From assembly GCA_964019135.1 (NCBI GenBank), contig OZ025257.1, positions 12,551,971 to 12,615,970 on the forward strand: 64,000 nt of DNA. The letters are read 5' to 3'. This stretch comes from Arenicola marina. Lineage: Eukaryota > Annelida > Polychaeta > Arenicolidae. Under the pieces are notes generated by a model, which saw nothing but the letters and a program-made list of their open reading frames with translations, was not told the origin of the DNA and searched no databases. Position numbers and translations under genes: made by a program. Below are positions 1 to 13,300 of the stretch, one piece after another. The stretch's first letter is position 1; each line of letters opens with the position of its first letter.

Positions 1-1959
1 GTAATGATCGAAGATTATCTGGATAACTCGACATGAGAGCTTCATGCACATGATAGCATGACAACACGTCAGCTAATGATATACGTAGGCAGGATTGCAA
101 CATTTAGATTTAGAGAGTTCTTGTCAGATAACTCGAAACAGAAGCTACACGACCTTTAAGCCAACTCAAGCCTTATTAAACACAATCGTAGCTGAAATGA
201 ATGAACATTTATGCCCTTAATATGATATTGTAAATTAAGCCTGCGATTAGCTACCTTAAATATCGATTTCGTGTGGCTAATTTATAGTAATTTGGAGTTG
301 AATGGTTGCAATGGCATAGCACCTACTCAATCACAGTCAAAGCTAAAAGGTATTTTATGATATAATCAGATAATGCGACATACCCATGAACGAACCAATA
401 CGATTTATTAGGAAGTGATTGAAAACTAGTCATTAAAATCTGCTGCTATCGCCATGTAACAGGGAAGGATAAACGAGGGACATATCCTGGCAACTGTTCC
501 TTCTCTTTGGCTGGACTCCAACAAATTCCACATGTTGAAATAGGTCATTTGCAGGTCGCTTTAGCCTGGATAGAATTAGGCGACATCTATCGTCAAAAAT
601 AGACACTGCGTATTTCGGGTTAGAAAGCAGATTCTCGCATGCGTTTACCATGCGTGCCTATGGAGTTGGGTTCAGATGATATTATTTGATAGTCGAAATA
701 TTTATCTGTACTAAGAGGGTTTTTGTTTTTAGAAAACACTCTGTTAACCTATGATAAACTGTTGAAAATTATGCAGCTGTAAGTCAGTACCCGCCTTTTA
801 CATGCTACGCAGCGCAGAGCGAGCTTGAGCTACCCGAAACAAGCGCATGCCAGAATATGCCCTGGAACGGCCTATTAAGCCTGGTGAAATGTTTGTAAGG
901 GCTGATACCTTATCATGCTATATACTACGAGATGGCTTTATATTAATTGTCTATATGTTTATTTTATCAAGAGGTCACCTTAAAGACATTCACAACTATT
1001 AAGATCTTTCCTCGTTTAGAGTTGGCCTAAAGGATATAAATAAATAAAATGTTGTACTTGTGTAGCTGTTATATCACAGTTAAGTAGAACGCTATACAAC
1101 CTTTGTATGCGAAGTTAGAAAGGAGCTACATCTCCTGAAGTAATTAACCGCTACACTTTACCAAGACGTGCCAGGGATTTTGTTCGGCAACAAACATTTC
1201 TATTTCCACGGGTGGGTTCGAACCAAGCACCAGCTGGCGACTTAATTAATGATAACTCACGCACGTGCAATTATCATAAGGCAGCCACTGGAAACGGGCC
1301 TTTTTTATGAAAAAAGAAAGAAAACCATGCTAGGCCTTTCGAGCGGTGTTGAAATCCGCAAGGTGGCGCTACCAATGCCCATTTTCTCATCATAATGCAC
1401 TCAATAATCGTTGTCGTGTGTGCTTGCAGTCAGTTCTTACTGCGAGTTGAAGAAGTCTTCGCAGCGGTAGAATGGGTCATGCTTTAGGTTCACCAGAAAG
1501 GTTCAGCGTACCACTGTCTAGACTGGATTTGCGAACATGTTTTTTGCCAATATGTCGCTCGGCACTGTTTGTGAGTTTGTTTGTTAGCTAACGGCGTAAC
1601 TAAACAAAAAATGACATAGTTACAAGACCTTACAACCGTCAAAACTGTATCAAAAGATGGGGAATGCTAAACGACAGGTTCGTTTATGAGCAAAAACGGT
1701 CAAGAATCCACATCACAGGATTATTTTTATTTTCGCAATGGTAAAATATGTAACAGGGTTTCATAAAGTCCACACAAAAGTTTGAGATCTAGTTCTTGTT
1801 TATTTACATCCCCTTTAGAGTTCGATATTTAATCACAAGGTGCATAATTAAGGTATCTAAAATAAGTAATAAACCTATAACAAAAAATACGTTTCTTAAT
1901 ATAAGGCAAGGGGGTTAGTAGGAATACTGGGAAATTACTTGAAGTCATCTTTCGTACAC
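1..1959. other. Downstream flank of FOG, no gene seen
   Basis: AT-rich unique sequence. No convincing coding exon, RNA gene or repeat on either strand. Confidence 0.6.
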
Positions 1960-2205
1960 TCGCACATCTTACTTATATATTATATATTTCATATATCATA
2001 TCATAATTCATACATGACCATATCATATTTCAGACATCATATCATATTTCAGACATCATATCACATTTCAGAAAACATATCATATTTCATACATGATCAT
2101 ATCATATTTCAAAAAATCATATCATATTTCAGACATCATATCATATTACATGCATCATATTATATTTCATATATCATATAATATTTCATAAATCATATGA
2201 TATTT
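1960..2205. repeat. AT-rich short tandem repeat (CATATCATATTTCA type)
   Basis: Imperfect units of roughly 18-22 bp built from TCATATCATATTTCAGACA, about ten in a row with drift at both ends. The open frame across it is caused by the repeat. Confidence 0.85.
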
Positions 2206-4890
2206 CCTTAATGAGCTGCGTTGGTTGATTAATCCATGTATGGCAATATAAATCCGTTTCACTATAACATTTCTTATCTCATTCCGCTCTCACATAATCA
2301 AAAACAATAATTCGCGCGCCCCTCTTGCACATGCGCGCTCGATCATCCAATCACATTTAATCAATTTCAACCAATCGTATTAAAGCTTTTAGTTTAACCG
2401 CGCTTTCTGTCACAAGTATATTGATATTTTGTCGCTGTATATTACATGCCCGTTGCCATATATGTCACGTAAGGAAGTCTTTGTGACGTCACCACGAACG
2501 CATCCTAAAGAAGTTGGTTGGCATCCGTCCGTCTGCGAAAGACGATGGGTTTGCAGCTTTGTTTTGGTTTAAGTAATACGATTTAAGTCGCGGCATCTGT
2601 GACGACAGAGCTTACCGCAGTCGACTCATCGATGACCGATGACCTGTCGATAGGTCCTGGAATAACTCGGCTTTTATGCGTCACAGCGACATCCTGTTTC
2701 TTGACAATATTAACTTTTGTCGTGGTTAACTTTTTTGGCGATACTGATAAGTGTGCGTCATAAATGACGTAAAAGTTAACGTGACAGACAGGCTTAGCGT
2801 GCTGACTATTGTTCACGTTTGCAGCCCTCGATTGTAGATATAATGATAAGATCTGTATCAACGACATCTGCTACAGATGCACAGGCCAGCAAGAACTGCA
2901 TTAATACATATCCAACACAAATGTTCGGCAGTAACGTAATGTATGTTTTCATTTTACGGAAACGTGCAGTTATTATAAGGTAATCACGGGAACGGGAGAT
3001 TATGGATGTAAACATGATCGATTGTAGCCAAGGCCAACAATATATGGCACTCATATATTTGCTTTACTGATCGAGGTCTCATATGACAATTTACGATGTA
3101 CTGTCTACCGTTAGAATTGTTATTAGCTGTATCTCTCCCATCTCGGCCGCCAAACATGATTGTATTGACAGAACATATAGACCGCCGCCAAACAGATGCC
3201 TATCAGCAACCAGCGGAATGTTTATCAGTCGATGTTCCAGGTATTAAGGCAGTGTAGACAGTCATTATATTGACACCAATTAAGCAACAGGAATCAGATA
3301 AGAGATTCAAGCTCAAAGAATGCAGGAATTTATAATCAATACGCCGATATAGACGTGTTTCATAAAAAGAAAATACATTAACAAATACTGAACTTTTTGT
3401 AAATTTATCTTGGGTCATGTCTTGACGATAGTAAACAAGTTTATTTATAAGTGTAGGTGAGGTAATTCCAAGCCAAGCTTCAAAGGGGCTGTAAGTACAC
3501 TTAGTTAGTTATAAACCCGAGAAACTTGGATTTTCCCACACTGCCTTTGTAAAGAAATGGGACCCGTTACACGCTTTCTTTATCGCTTTACATACTTTAG
3601 ATGCTAAGTGCTGCTGTTAGTCTCCGCATTGTGAAACGGTTGCATTTTTTTTGTACTGTTATGGATATTATTTTTTTTAATTTTGGGACAGACAGCCGAA
3701 ATGATTACAATGGCCGAAATACGCCTTTTGCTTTATGTTTAGTTCAGCGCTGCATAGAAGTACACAAGATTATCAACAAGATTAGGGCCAGTAGAGCGTA
3801 AAGTACGCGAGGCCGTATGCAAATGAAATGTTCACAACGGTCATGTCCGGTGCATTTAGGGGCTGCAACGGAACCAGCCTAGTCCCTCAGTTTACAATCA
3901 GTCGCCATCTTTTCTCGACTGCCCCGTGCTGTTTTGAACGGGATAAAATCGGCCTACCGAATGAATAGGCGCGCACCCGACTCGGGTGAGTGAAGTGTCA
4001 GGATGTACACCGATGCGTAATATGCGTAATCAGTTTACATTGGGTATCTATCGGGGGTTACCAAAGAAATGGACCCGAAGACAGTCAAATATCCCTAGAA
4101 GTTAACATAATTCATTCAGTGCGTCATGCCGTTTCGCGTAATCACCTCTTTTGCCGATGTTGACGGGTGAGCTGTGCCATGTTTCTTTATCTCGAGAAAG
4201 ACAGTAAACAAATTTTAATGCGTTTTTCCGGAGCTATCCATGGTCATGAACGAAGGAATAAGTATAAAAAGACATAATATGAGTTGGTCAACTGTTTTAT
4301 TCATTGAAAGGACACAAGGGTTCCACACAACACTTTATCTGCATGAAAACTCGTCACATCGTCTGATGATGTAGTATTTATAATAACGTCGCGAATACGT
4401 GTAGGAAAAAAGAGGAGAACACTTTACAATGTATAGGTCACGGCTACCATCACAATCAAGTCTATATATCACAATGCAGGACAGACGGTTAGGACACAAC
4501 CATTGTATACGTGCTCAACATACGGGGATTTCAAATACAATCTGGTCTAAGCGAAAAGAAATGTATCCTCAGTAAAACAAATCACAAATCATAAAGCTGA
4601 CTCGATATTAAAGATATTTGTCAGCAAAATCTCGTTTTATTCTTTGCTGTTTGTTAAAGGTTTGGGGCATACCCTTCAGTAAAACCACCATATTGGAGAC
4701 ATGGATATAAAACAGATTAATAGGTACCCTTGCATTAGCACTACGAGCGATTTGTTAAGTAATATCACCGAAGGCATTAATCTGTTTATATGATGGACAT
4801 ATCACCCTATCTATGCACTTTAAAAAGCTTAAAGCTTTCAGCTTAAAGAAGGGTTGCTGCCATCATTAAACGCAAATAAAAATGAATATG
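2206..4890. other. Unique intergenic sequence
   Basis: Only short open frames without recognisable motifs. Nothing supported. Confidence 0.6.
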
Positions 4891-4909
4891 CCCCCCCCCC
4901 CCCCCCCCC
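4891..4909. repeat. Poly-C tract
   Basis: About 19 C in a row, directly before a tRNA-like remnant. Similar runs of C or G of 10 or more recur throughout the window. Confidence 0.9.
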
Positions 4910-4980
4910 ATCGGAAATTGAACGCAGGACCCTCTGATCAGATATCTGTCGCTATAGCGACGGAGCTATCAGTGCTTTAT
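4910..4980 (-). other. tRNA-like remnant
   Basis: Minus strand: GATAGCTCCGTCGCTATAGC resembles an A-box arm and GCGTTCAATTTCCG a degraded B-box. It adjoins the poly-C tract at 4891. Confidence 0.4.
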
Positions 4981-5572
4981 TCGGTGTTTGAATGCGTGTA
5001 CTTATGACACGCTTCCTGTGGCCCCGCTCGCCCACTGTTTCTAATCTCCCTTCAAGGAAAGGAACATTGTGAATATCTCAAATGCCCATTTCGCTCATAT
5101 ATCTGGGTGAACGAATGAACGCAAACGAATGCAAACTATCTCAGGCGGTAATGTCTAAAACTTGTTGTCGAAGAAGAGAAAGAAACTTCCAAGAGCTGCT
5201 AGTGAACTGTAAAGACCATATATACCATAACAAGATGCAATGATGCAGAATAACCATCTTGATTGTCACAATGACGTCACAAAGAACAATATGTAGATCT
5301 GTATCTAGCATAAGCACGCACATTACGCATGTCTAATATCCCAATCGGTATAGTAATACGCGCGTGTTAACAACTGATGTCACAACAAAACTGTCCACAG
5401 CCGATGAGTTTCCTTCTGTGTTATGTATGGCACACTTATTTATAGCAAAATAGGCAAAAGTGATTTTCATCAACCCCACACAACGAGGCAAATGAGACCA
5501 TATGCACGAATGCCTGAATTAGACTTTAATGTTACCTCCGTGCAATAACAATTTCGTCCAGAACTAGAGAGT

Positions 5573-5592
5573 ACATATATATATATATATAT
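5573..5592. repeat. (AT)n microsatellite
   Basis: Short AT dinucleotide run between GAGAGTACAT and GTACAGTATG. Confidence 0.85.
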
Positions 5593-6302
5593 GTACAGTA
5601 TGAAAATGAACAAACGCTGAACAGCGTCTAGACGAACGTCATTACCACCGCAGGAAGCGTCCGTGGTACTGCATGAGTACTACTCTTGTGCTAGTGCATG
5701 TGGGTGGAATCAACCCAAGATTTGTTTCAAAACAATGCGGTGTCAAACGCACGTGTGGAGTGGAGAGGGGATGGGAGGGTGTGAGACGGAGGAGACGGGG
5801 GGTGGGGGTGGTTGGGAGGGTATCGGGGTAGGGGGCCGTTACGGGTATCGATAACTTATTTCAGCATACTCGCTGGTGGATCGTCTTTACCTCATAAGCT
5901 CGATCAACACCGATCCCCCGCTATTTCATCTGTGTACTCTTTGGAAGGTGAGGGGGGGGGGGGGGCGGGGCATAAATCATATATGTTATCCCGTCCCATC
6001 GCAAAGTAACAAGCACCTCGCGGATCGGCTGGGATGAACCAAAGCGCTGATCGACAGGGTTTTGAAATGGAGTGAAATCGCAGGGCAGGGGGTGGGGGTG
6101 GAGTGGGGATGGAGAAAAACTTTACCGAAAACGACTCTCCGAGGTCGGGGGGAGGAGGGGCAGTCAAAAACAGGAAAGGGTCCAGAACAGAAAGCAAAAT
6201 CAAATGTACACATCGAAAATGGCCCATAATTTTGCATTAAAAATGCGGAAAAAATGTGTGTGGGGCAGGGCGTTTCGGACACTCATTGACCCCCCCCCCC
6301 GC

Positions 6303-6318
6303 CCCTGGATCCGCCAGC
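6303..6318 (-). mobile_element. Possible transposon end fragment
   Basis: CCTGGATCCGCCAGCG after a poly-C run repeats the C-rich plus GGATCCGCC layout of the other ends. No left partner was identified. Confidence 0.3.
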
Positions 6319-6953
6319 GCACCTCCCCCCTCCCTTCTCCCACGCACCCGCCTCGCATTTCAGTAAATGTTACCCTATCAGTGGCATTGAAGGATTGTTG
6401 GTCACACTAGTGCTATACACAATATCAAACTGGTCGATCCATATGGACCACGGCAGAAATTGTACCCACCTTGCCGCCAGACAGGTAAGGTGGAAAACAG
6501 TTCAACGCCATCTGGCGAATGACGTTAGAGATCACACACATATGCCCGTGCGAACACAACACAACACCACGTGCGTTCAGGAGAATTCAAATATATATGT
6601 ATATATTATGTTATGGAAAATGTGACACTTGTTTAAGTGATTTTAAAATTTAAATAGTGTGGGTGTACCAGTCACAGCGAGCGGCCGGCCATCTCCGGCT
6701 CTGACTGACGTGCCACAACACCAATCATACCACTTGTATTGAAACAGAACGCGCTCCAGATTGGCATATGGATTCATCTATACACCGTATGTATATTCAT
6801 GCATACACTGTATGAATATTCATGTACACAATGTGCGTTGACATACGCGTTTGGAACATGTAATGCTTGGAGAACTGTCCATACTGTTCGGCGCGCAATG
6901 CAGACGTTCTGAGAAGCGTCATTAGAACCGTCAAAGTGCCCGGTTCTCCGCGC

Positions 6954-9900
6954 TCATACCTCCAGTTGCGCGACGCTGCGCTCGGAAGCATGAGAGCTGC
7001 AGTAATACTTCTTGTGGGCGATAAAGGAGGTAAGATACATGAAGCTGATGTCGCACTGCCGGCAGTAGTTGGCCCCCGTCTTGTCGCCCTTTCGCTCCAG
7101 GATGGAGTCCATGTCGTGGGCGTGGCCGACCGGGGTCCGTTTGCCGGGTGGTGGACCCTGTCTGCCAGAGGGCGGGGCGGGTGGGGAGGGTGGGGTGGGT
7201 GCTGCCGGAGCGGGCGCGGCGGGCGAGTTATCAGGGGGCGGCGAAGGCGGAGCCGACCGGGCGGTGATGGTTGGAGGGGATCCCGCCGCTGGAGGGGGAG
7301 TCCCGTCAGGATTATCAGGATCACTTCTCGCGCCACTCTCCTCCGTTTTGATTATTACACGCTCGGAGTCAATCGGGGAACTTCTACCGTTCGCCTCTTG
7401 AGTATTTTTGGGAGCTCCTGGTGATATTATTTCTCGCGAGTTCTCCCCGCCACGTGACTCCCTACGCGAGACATCAGCGAGAGTACCCGAATCATGGACG
7501 GGAACGGTCTCCTGGCTGTCTTCTTCCATCTTTATGACCGTATCTTCCGGTTTTCGGTGTGTGACGTCAGCGCTATTATCCCCGTCATCTGATAGCGAAT
7601 CTGCCACATTTACATCCCGAGTCACGTGATCTTCGTGCCGAGCATCTCGGGAATTACTGTCCGCTTGATTCGTTTCTCTGTGATCGGAAAGGTATTCTCC
7701 ATGTCCATTGGTTTCTGCCTTCAGCGCTGAGTTACCTCTACCACTGTCGAGGGCGGCGTGCGACACGTCGCGGACATCGGAGGAATTATTTCTCTGTTGA
7801 CACGCGGTCGGTACCTCGTGCAGCAGTTTAACATGGCGAACCAGATTTGACTTGACATTGGTAACATACGGGCAACACTTGCAGGAGTATGACTTGGTAT
7901 CCGGCAGGTGGCACTGGTGGACGTGAACGCGCAATTGCAACGCGTCGCAAAACACGTGATTGCATTCCGCGCATGCGTGCTGCGGCGGTGGCGGCCGGAC
8001 GACCGGTGCCGGTGGCGGTGGGTAATCCACTTTTTCGTAGCTCTTCCGGGATCGGCGCCGCTTGTACGGCTCATTCTTCAACCGCAGTAGTTCCTGTTCC
8101 AGATCACAGACGGCGCCAGCGTCCACCGTCTTGAGTCGCTTGGGAATGAGCGGCGGTTCCTCGTACTCCAGCATATTGTCGTCCGTGAAGGTCTGTCCCG
8201 AGTCCAAATGCATCTTGCCGTGCATGCGCATCCCGCGCACCGTGTTGCCCCGGTAACCGCACAGCGTGCACTTATAGGCCTTGGAGGGCGCATGCGCCTT
8301 GATGTGTTCTATCAGGCGGTTGTCGCTCTGGGCGATGTAGTCGCAGTAGGGACAGTGGAAGAGCGGTAACCGCACCGCCATCCCCGTGCAGTAATGCAGC
8401 TTGAGGAGGCGGATGGTGGCAAACTCGCTGCCGCAGTGCGCGCAGCTCAACCCGCTCGCAGCCACCGCGTTCGCCGGCTCGGCAACATCTTCCACCGCCG
8501 CTGACGTCACTTCCCCTCGTTGTTGTTGTTGTTGTTGGTCTACATCCGGGTTCCCGTCGTCCGCTCCAGCCGTCGTCGCGGCCGCCGCAGTGGAGACTCG
8601 GCCGCGCGCCGGGCAGTAGAACTGCTGGTGTGCCCGCAAGGTGTCAGCACTGCTGAACTTTATTTTACACGGGGCGCAGCAGAACGGCAGAGCGTGTCCG
8701 CGTTCTAAGTCCGGCTGGATATAGTCAGCCATGGCGTGGGCGGATCCGGGGCTGAGGGCCGCCCCGGGGGACAGGGACTTGCCGCTGGCCGGGGACTTGG
8801 ATTCGGAGGGTCCCCCAGGCACCCCCCGAGAACTCCCCGGAGACGGGAGGCCGGGGTACGCCTGGGGTATGTCGGCCGCTACCAGGGACGCCGCGGAGAT
8901 CAGGGATTTAATGGGCAGTTTGCTGGAGCAATAATGCTCCTTGTGTGCTAGGAAGTTCTCGTGTTTGTAGAAGACGATGTTGCATTGTTCGCACCGATTG
9001 ACAGATTTCGGTCCGCCAGTCGGCGCCACTACGATTGGGGACACCGGCATCAGCTGAGGCTGAGGCAGGGCGGAGGGCAGGGCGGGAGGCAGGGCGGGGG
9101 GCAGCGGGTGGAGGTGTGAGAGCGCGGGGGGCATGCGGTGGTGGGTCATGGGTACGGCGGGGTGCGCCTCCATGGGGGACGGCACCCCTCCGTGGGGGGT
9201 GGAAGCCACCCCACCGGACGGGGGTGAACCAGACTTTGGGGTGTGAGAACCAATGCTAGAGTCATCCTCGGGGGATTTCTTCACGGTGAGGTCCAGGGGC
9301 TCCTCGCTCTGGGGTCCACCCCGACCACCGGGGCTGCCCCGACCCTGGGCGGCGGCGGGGGTGCCGGGGGCGGGGGTGGCGGGGTTTAGTGGCGGTGACT
9401 GGGCGGGCTGAGAGCGGCGCCGGCTGCTGGGGGACGGCATATCCCCCAGGGTGCTCGGGCTGACCATGGGCTGCACCACGATGGCCGGCACGTTGAGAGA
9501 CATGCTGGTCAGCCCGCCTGACGTCATCACCGGGGCGTTCAGCAGGACGGACGCCTGGCTGGAGGTCGCGCACCCCCACCCGGCCGCCGACGGGGTCAGC
9601 GGGGGCGGGGGGTGAAGCGGCGGCGGGTAGGCTCCGAGTGGACCGCCCGCCGCCGTGGCCGCCGCCGCTCTGCCCAGGGCCAGGGTGGAGGCCTGGAGTA
9701 ACTGGGAGGGGTCGAACCCGGGCACTCCGGACGGCAGGAAGGGTAGCAACATCCCCGAGGCCGCCGCCATCGACGCCGCCAACGTCGCCGCCATTTGCGC
9801 TTGCTGCTGCTGGTGCTGCTGCTGCTGCGGTGACACTTCCTCTTCCGCCGGAACTGACGTCATCGGCGGCTTATCGGTCGTCGGGTTGACCTTGACGGCC

Positions 9901-10351
9901 CGGCCACGTGCCTTGGTGTTGGCGCGCCTCTGCTTGCAGTAGAACTCCTTATGACCTTGGTACGTGCTCGGGGACGTGAACTGAATGCTGCATTCGTAGC
10001 AGTAGAGCCTCTCCAGGGCCAGGGGTCGCTCCTCGGCCCCCGGCGGGGTGTCGGGGGCCTCTCGCCCGCCGGACGGGGGGCCGCCACCGCCACCGCCCCC
10101 GCCACCGCCCCCGCCACCGCCGCCCGGGCTGTGACCCCGGACGTGACGGGTCAGGGCAGTGGGCCGGTCGCTGGAGTAAGGGCAGAAGGGACAGAACTGC
10201 ACCTCGCTCTTCACCGCCTTGGCTAATGGCGGGTGGAGGTCCGAATCATTCTCCAAGGGAGACATTCCAGTCGGGCTGCGGTCAGGTGCTGACGCCTGGC
10301 GGGACTCAAAGGAACCAGCGTCCTCTTCGAAGGCGCGCTTCGAATTCGATT
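6954..10351 (-). CDS. ZFPM: FOG terminal coding exon (main finger array, CtBP motif)
   Basis: This single 3398-nt exon carries most of the protein, about residues 425-1556. Fingers in order begin CPFCPYSSD (C2H2, about 478), CYECSIQF (CCHC, 542), CEQCNIVF, CCAPCKIKF, CAHCGSEF, CPYCDYIA, CTLCGYRG, CAECNHVF, CKCCPYVT and CRQCDISF (CCHC, 1521). The CtBP-binding motif EEPLDLTVKK is encoded at about 9276-9305. There is a Gly run of 15 (about 10085-10130), Gln/His runs and Pro-rich linkers. The acceptor is TGTTCTTCAG at 10352; an in-frame ATG at 10265 is internal, not the start. The stop is TGA at 6954-6956, after AQLEV. Confidence 0.93.
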
Positions 10352-13300
10352 CTGAAGAACATTACGATAGAAAAACTTAATTAAATGTAATAGTTTAAAT
10401 TGGTTAGTTAAATACGCGGATTAGACGAGTTATGCGGTAAATTCGTAGCGTTCACTCGATGGTCTTTCTGCGGCTATCTATTTCAACAATAAGTTCATCT
10501 GCTTCATTGAAGCACAATGATCTAGAATCAAAGTAAAATATCAACTGTTTTCCTAACAGTGACGAGTCCAATTCTACAGAACCGTTTTAATAGCATTACG
10601 TTATAGCATGACGAACAATTTGATGCACATAGCATCGCGAAATATCCCGAAAACACGATTTCCTTACCTTTCTCTGTCCGGCTTTCTGTTTCGCCTGCTG
10701 GCAAACTTTTGTTGGAGTGGTCACGTGACACGGGTATGGCCGCTTCCGGTCTCTTGGAGCAGTAATACATGATGTGTGCCTGCAGTGTAATGAGGCTGCT
10801 GAAGCGCACACCGCAGAACATACAGGCGTGAATGAGTCCTAAAACACAAACATAAATGTGTTATAAGCCATTTTTTAAGCAAATTTCGGCCCTGAAACTT
10901 GGCCGGACAATACAATTGGTGAGATGAAACGTGACCCATATGCAGGTGTCAAAGGGACGAAAACCTCGACCTGTAGACCTGCTTACCAACGGATAAATGG
11001 TGAGAAACATATAGAAGTTATACGGATTTAATGCAACATTACCATTAATTTAACCTGCTGTCTAAATAATATTAAAATTGTGTTGCAAAACAATTAATAA
11101 AACAAAATCAATATAAATTAATGTTCTTGCTGGATCTAGGAAAATATATATATGCAGCTCGAGCGATGCAATTGTACTCTTTTTTCTCTTTTTTCTTTAT
11201 GTGTTTTGTGTGCAAAAGCCCACGACAAGGCCTACCGTACAAACTAACTTCATCCGTCCCCTTGTACACAGCAGACAAAAGACTACTTGATGGCTTTTAA
11301 CATGCATTTCTGAACTGCGAAGTCAAAAGCAGTTTTTTTAATGGCTGGTTGACGTACGAGCCAGAGGTCGATGAAAACTAGAAAAAAAATAAGCGATGCG
11401 TGAGTCGCCCGCAACGGGCAATCCGCAGCGTCTATGGTATCGCATTCTGATTGGCTGACCCCGTGTGGTCACGTCACTTCCGGCCCAAGTGACATATGGC
11501 GGTGCTGCCATCTGTGAGGCCATCGAGCGATTGGGAACCTTGGTAACCACGGAGCGGCACTACAGCGATACCCAGTGGTAATGTGTCTAAGGATCGGGGG
11601 AGGGGGTTGAGGGAGGGGTGGTTGTGTCCGTGATATGTGACCAACCTCGCCGACCTAGCGGCTCCTTCCATCATCATGTGTTTTGTCTCCATAGCCACCC
11701 GACACTCTCCGAGATTCAAGTCTCGCCCGCCCTGGGGAAGATGTCACGTGACCGGAAATCGCTTACAACGTGTCGGCGAATCAGGCACTTGACTTCATAA
11801 TCCACCATCCATCCAGCCGTCACCCTAGTAGAACCCCTCTTTTCAACCCCGCGATCTTTACCCTACCCCCGCCCCCTTCTTAAAAAAGGGCAACAGAACA
11901 GCTAACCCTATTGGCTGCCTGGCACAAACATTCCATCTTGCCCCCCTTCTATGACTGCGGCTCACCCGCCGATGTAGCCCGGACGGAATCTGTCAGCGCC
12001 CCCTATTAAAAGATTACTCTTTTGCAATTTTAGTCTGGGCGCCTAGCCGCCATCCCGTTTGTAATCAACCGTGAAGGCTGACAAAGGGAACCAACTCGTC
12101 CATCCTGCGCCTCCCGCTCAACAGCCAACGAGATGCCCGGCGGAATGACGGACTTGCGCAAAAACCGATCTTGTATGTGTCGGGGAGACGGCGGCGTGAA
12201 AAGTATAAGACAATGTCACACGCCGCCTGCGCCACGTACCGGTAACTGAGCCCCCCCTCCCCCCTCACCTCCCTCCCCACCGGCTCAACACCCCCACCAA
12301 GCCCAAGCCCGCCAATCCTCCTCCCCTCCATTCCCCACCCCCTACAACCCCCATCCATTCCAACAACCCCCACCCCCTCGAAGCCCCAGCCCTGCAACCC
12401 CCATCCCCTCCAACCCCCACCCCCATCCCCTCCAACAACCCCCGCTCCCTCCAAGCCCGAGCCCTCCAACCCCCATCCCCACCGACCCCCAGCTCCTCCA
12501 ACACCTCCAACAACCCCCATCCCCATCCAACCCCCACCCCCACCATCCCCCCAGCCCCGCCACCCAGGGTATCTCCCCCCACCCTCCCCTGCCCCCTGGC
12601 CCTATGACTCCCTGCCCTTCGGCGCGCCCGGTCTGACCTCACAGACACCTCCCTCCCGGACAAACATCTCTCAGCCAAACGGATGTCGTTCATTGCACAG
12701 CACTGATGCCCGGGCGAGAGCTGACCATGCAGGTCACCATCTCCGACACCCTTACGCTTGCACCCCCCCCACCCCTCCCCCCAAACCCTCCCATGCACCC
12801 ACCCCGACACCCTCATCCCACCCAAAAACATCGCCCCCTCCCCCTCGTCCCCCTCAACCACCACCTTCGACTCCTCCGCCCGCCCCCCCCCCCCCAGCAC
12901 CACCCTCGCCCCCCCACACCCCCCCCCCAGAGCGGCGTTTTGACCGCTCGGATCGGGATCCGTGATCCATCATAAAAATACATCTGAGAAAGTGAGAGAC
13001 AGAGGAAGACACAGAAAGGAGGGATAGGGCTGGGGGGGAGGGGGGGTGCGTGGGGAAGATGGGCGAGAAGGGGGGGGGGTCGAGAGAGGAAGATGAGCTG
13101 GCGGGATGGGTGGTGGAGAGAGGGCGATGGGGGGTGGTTAGGGGGTTATTGATGAGATTCGTAAATTTGGTGGGGGGGGTGCGAGGAAGGCGGGTGAGGA
13201 GGCGCTGGGGTGACACGGGGTGTCGTGAAGGGGGGCGGGGGGGGAGAGTGAGATGGGGTGGGAGGGAGTTAGGTTTTTTTCTAGATGGCGCCTCGACCCC

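Larger units (their letters stand above)
4981..6953. other. Intergenic, running into the probable FOG 3' UTR
   Basis: It holds an AT microsatellite, G-rich stretches (5760-5830, 5950-5970, 6080-6165), a transposon-end fragment and, nearest the stop at 6954, the likely 3' UTR on the minus strand. No clear poly(A) signal found. Confidence 0.5.

Noticed and set aside
6867-9942. Plus-strand frames opposite the FOG terminal exon
   Set aside because: Shadows of a GC-rich coding exon; the minus strand carries the conserved fingers.
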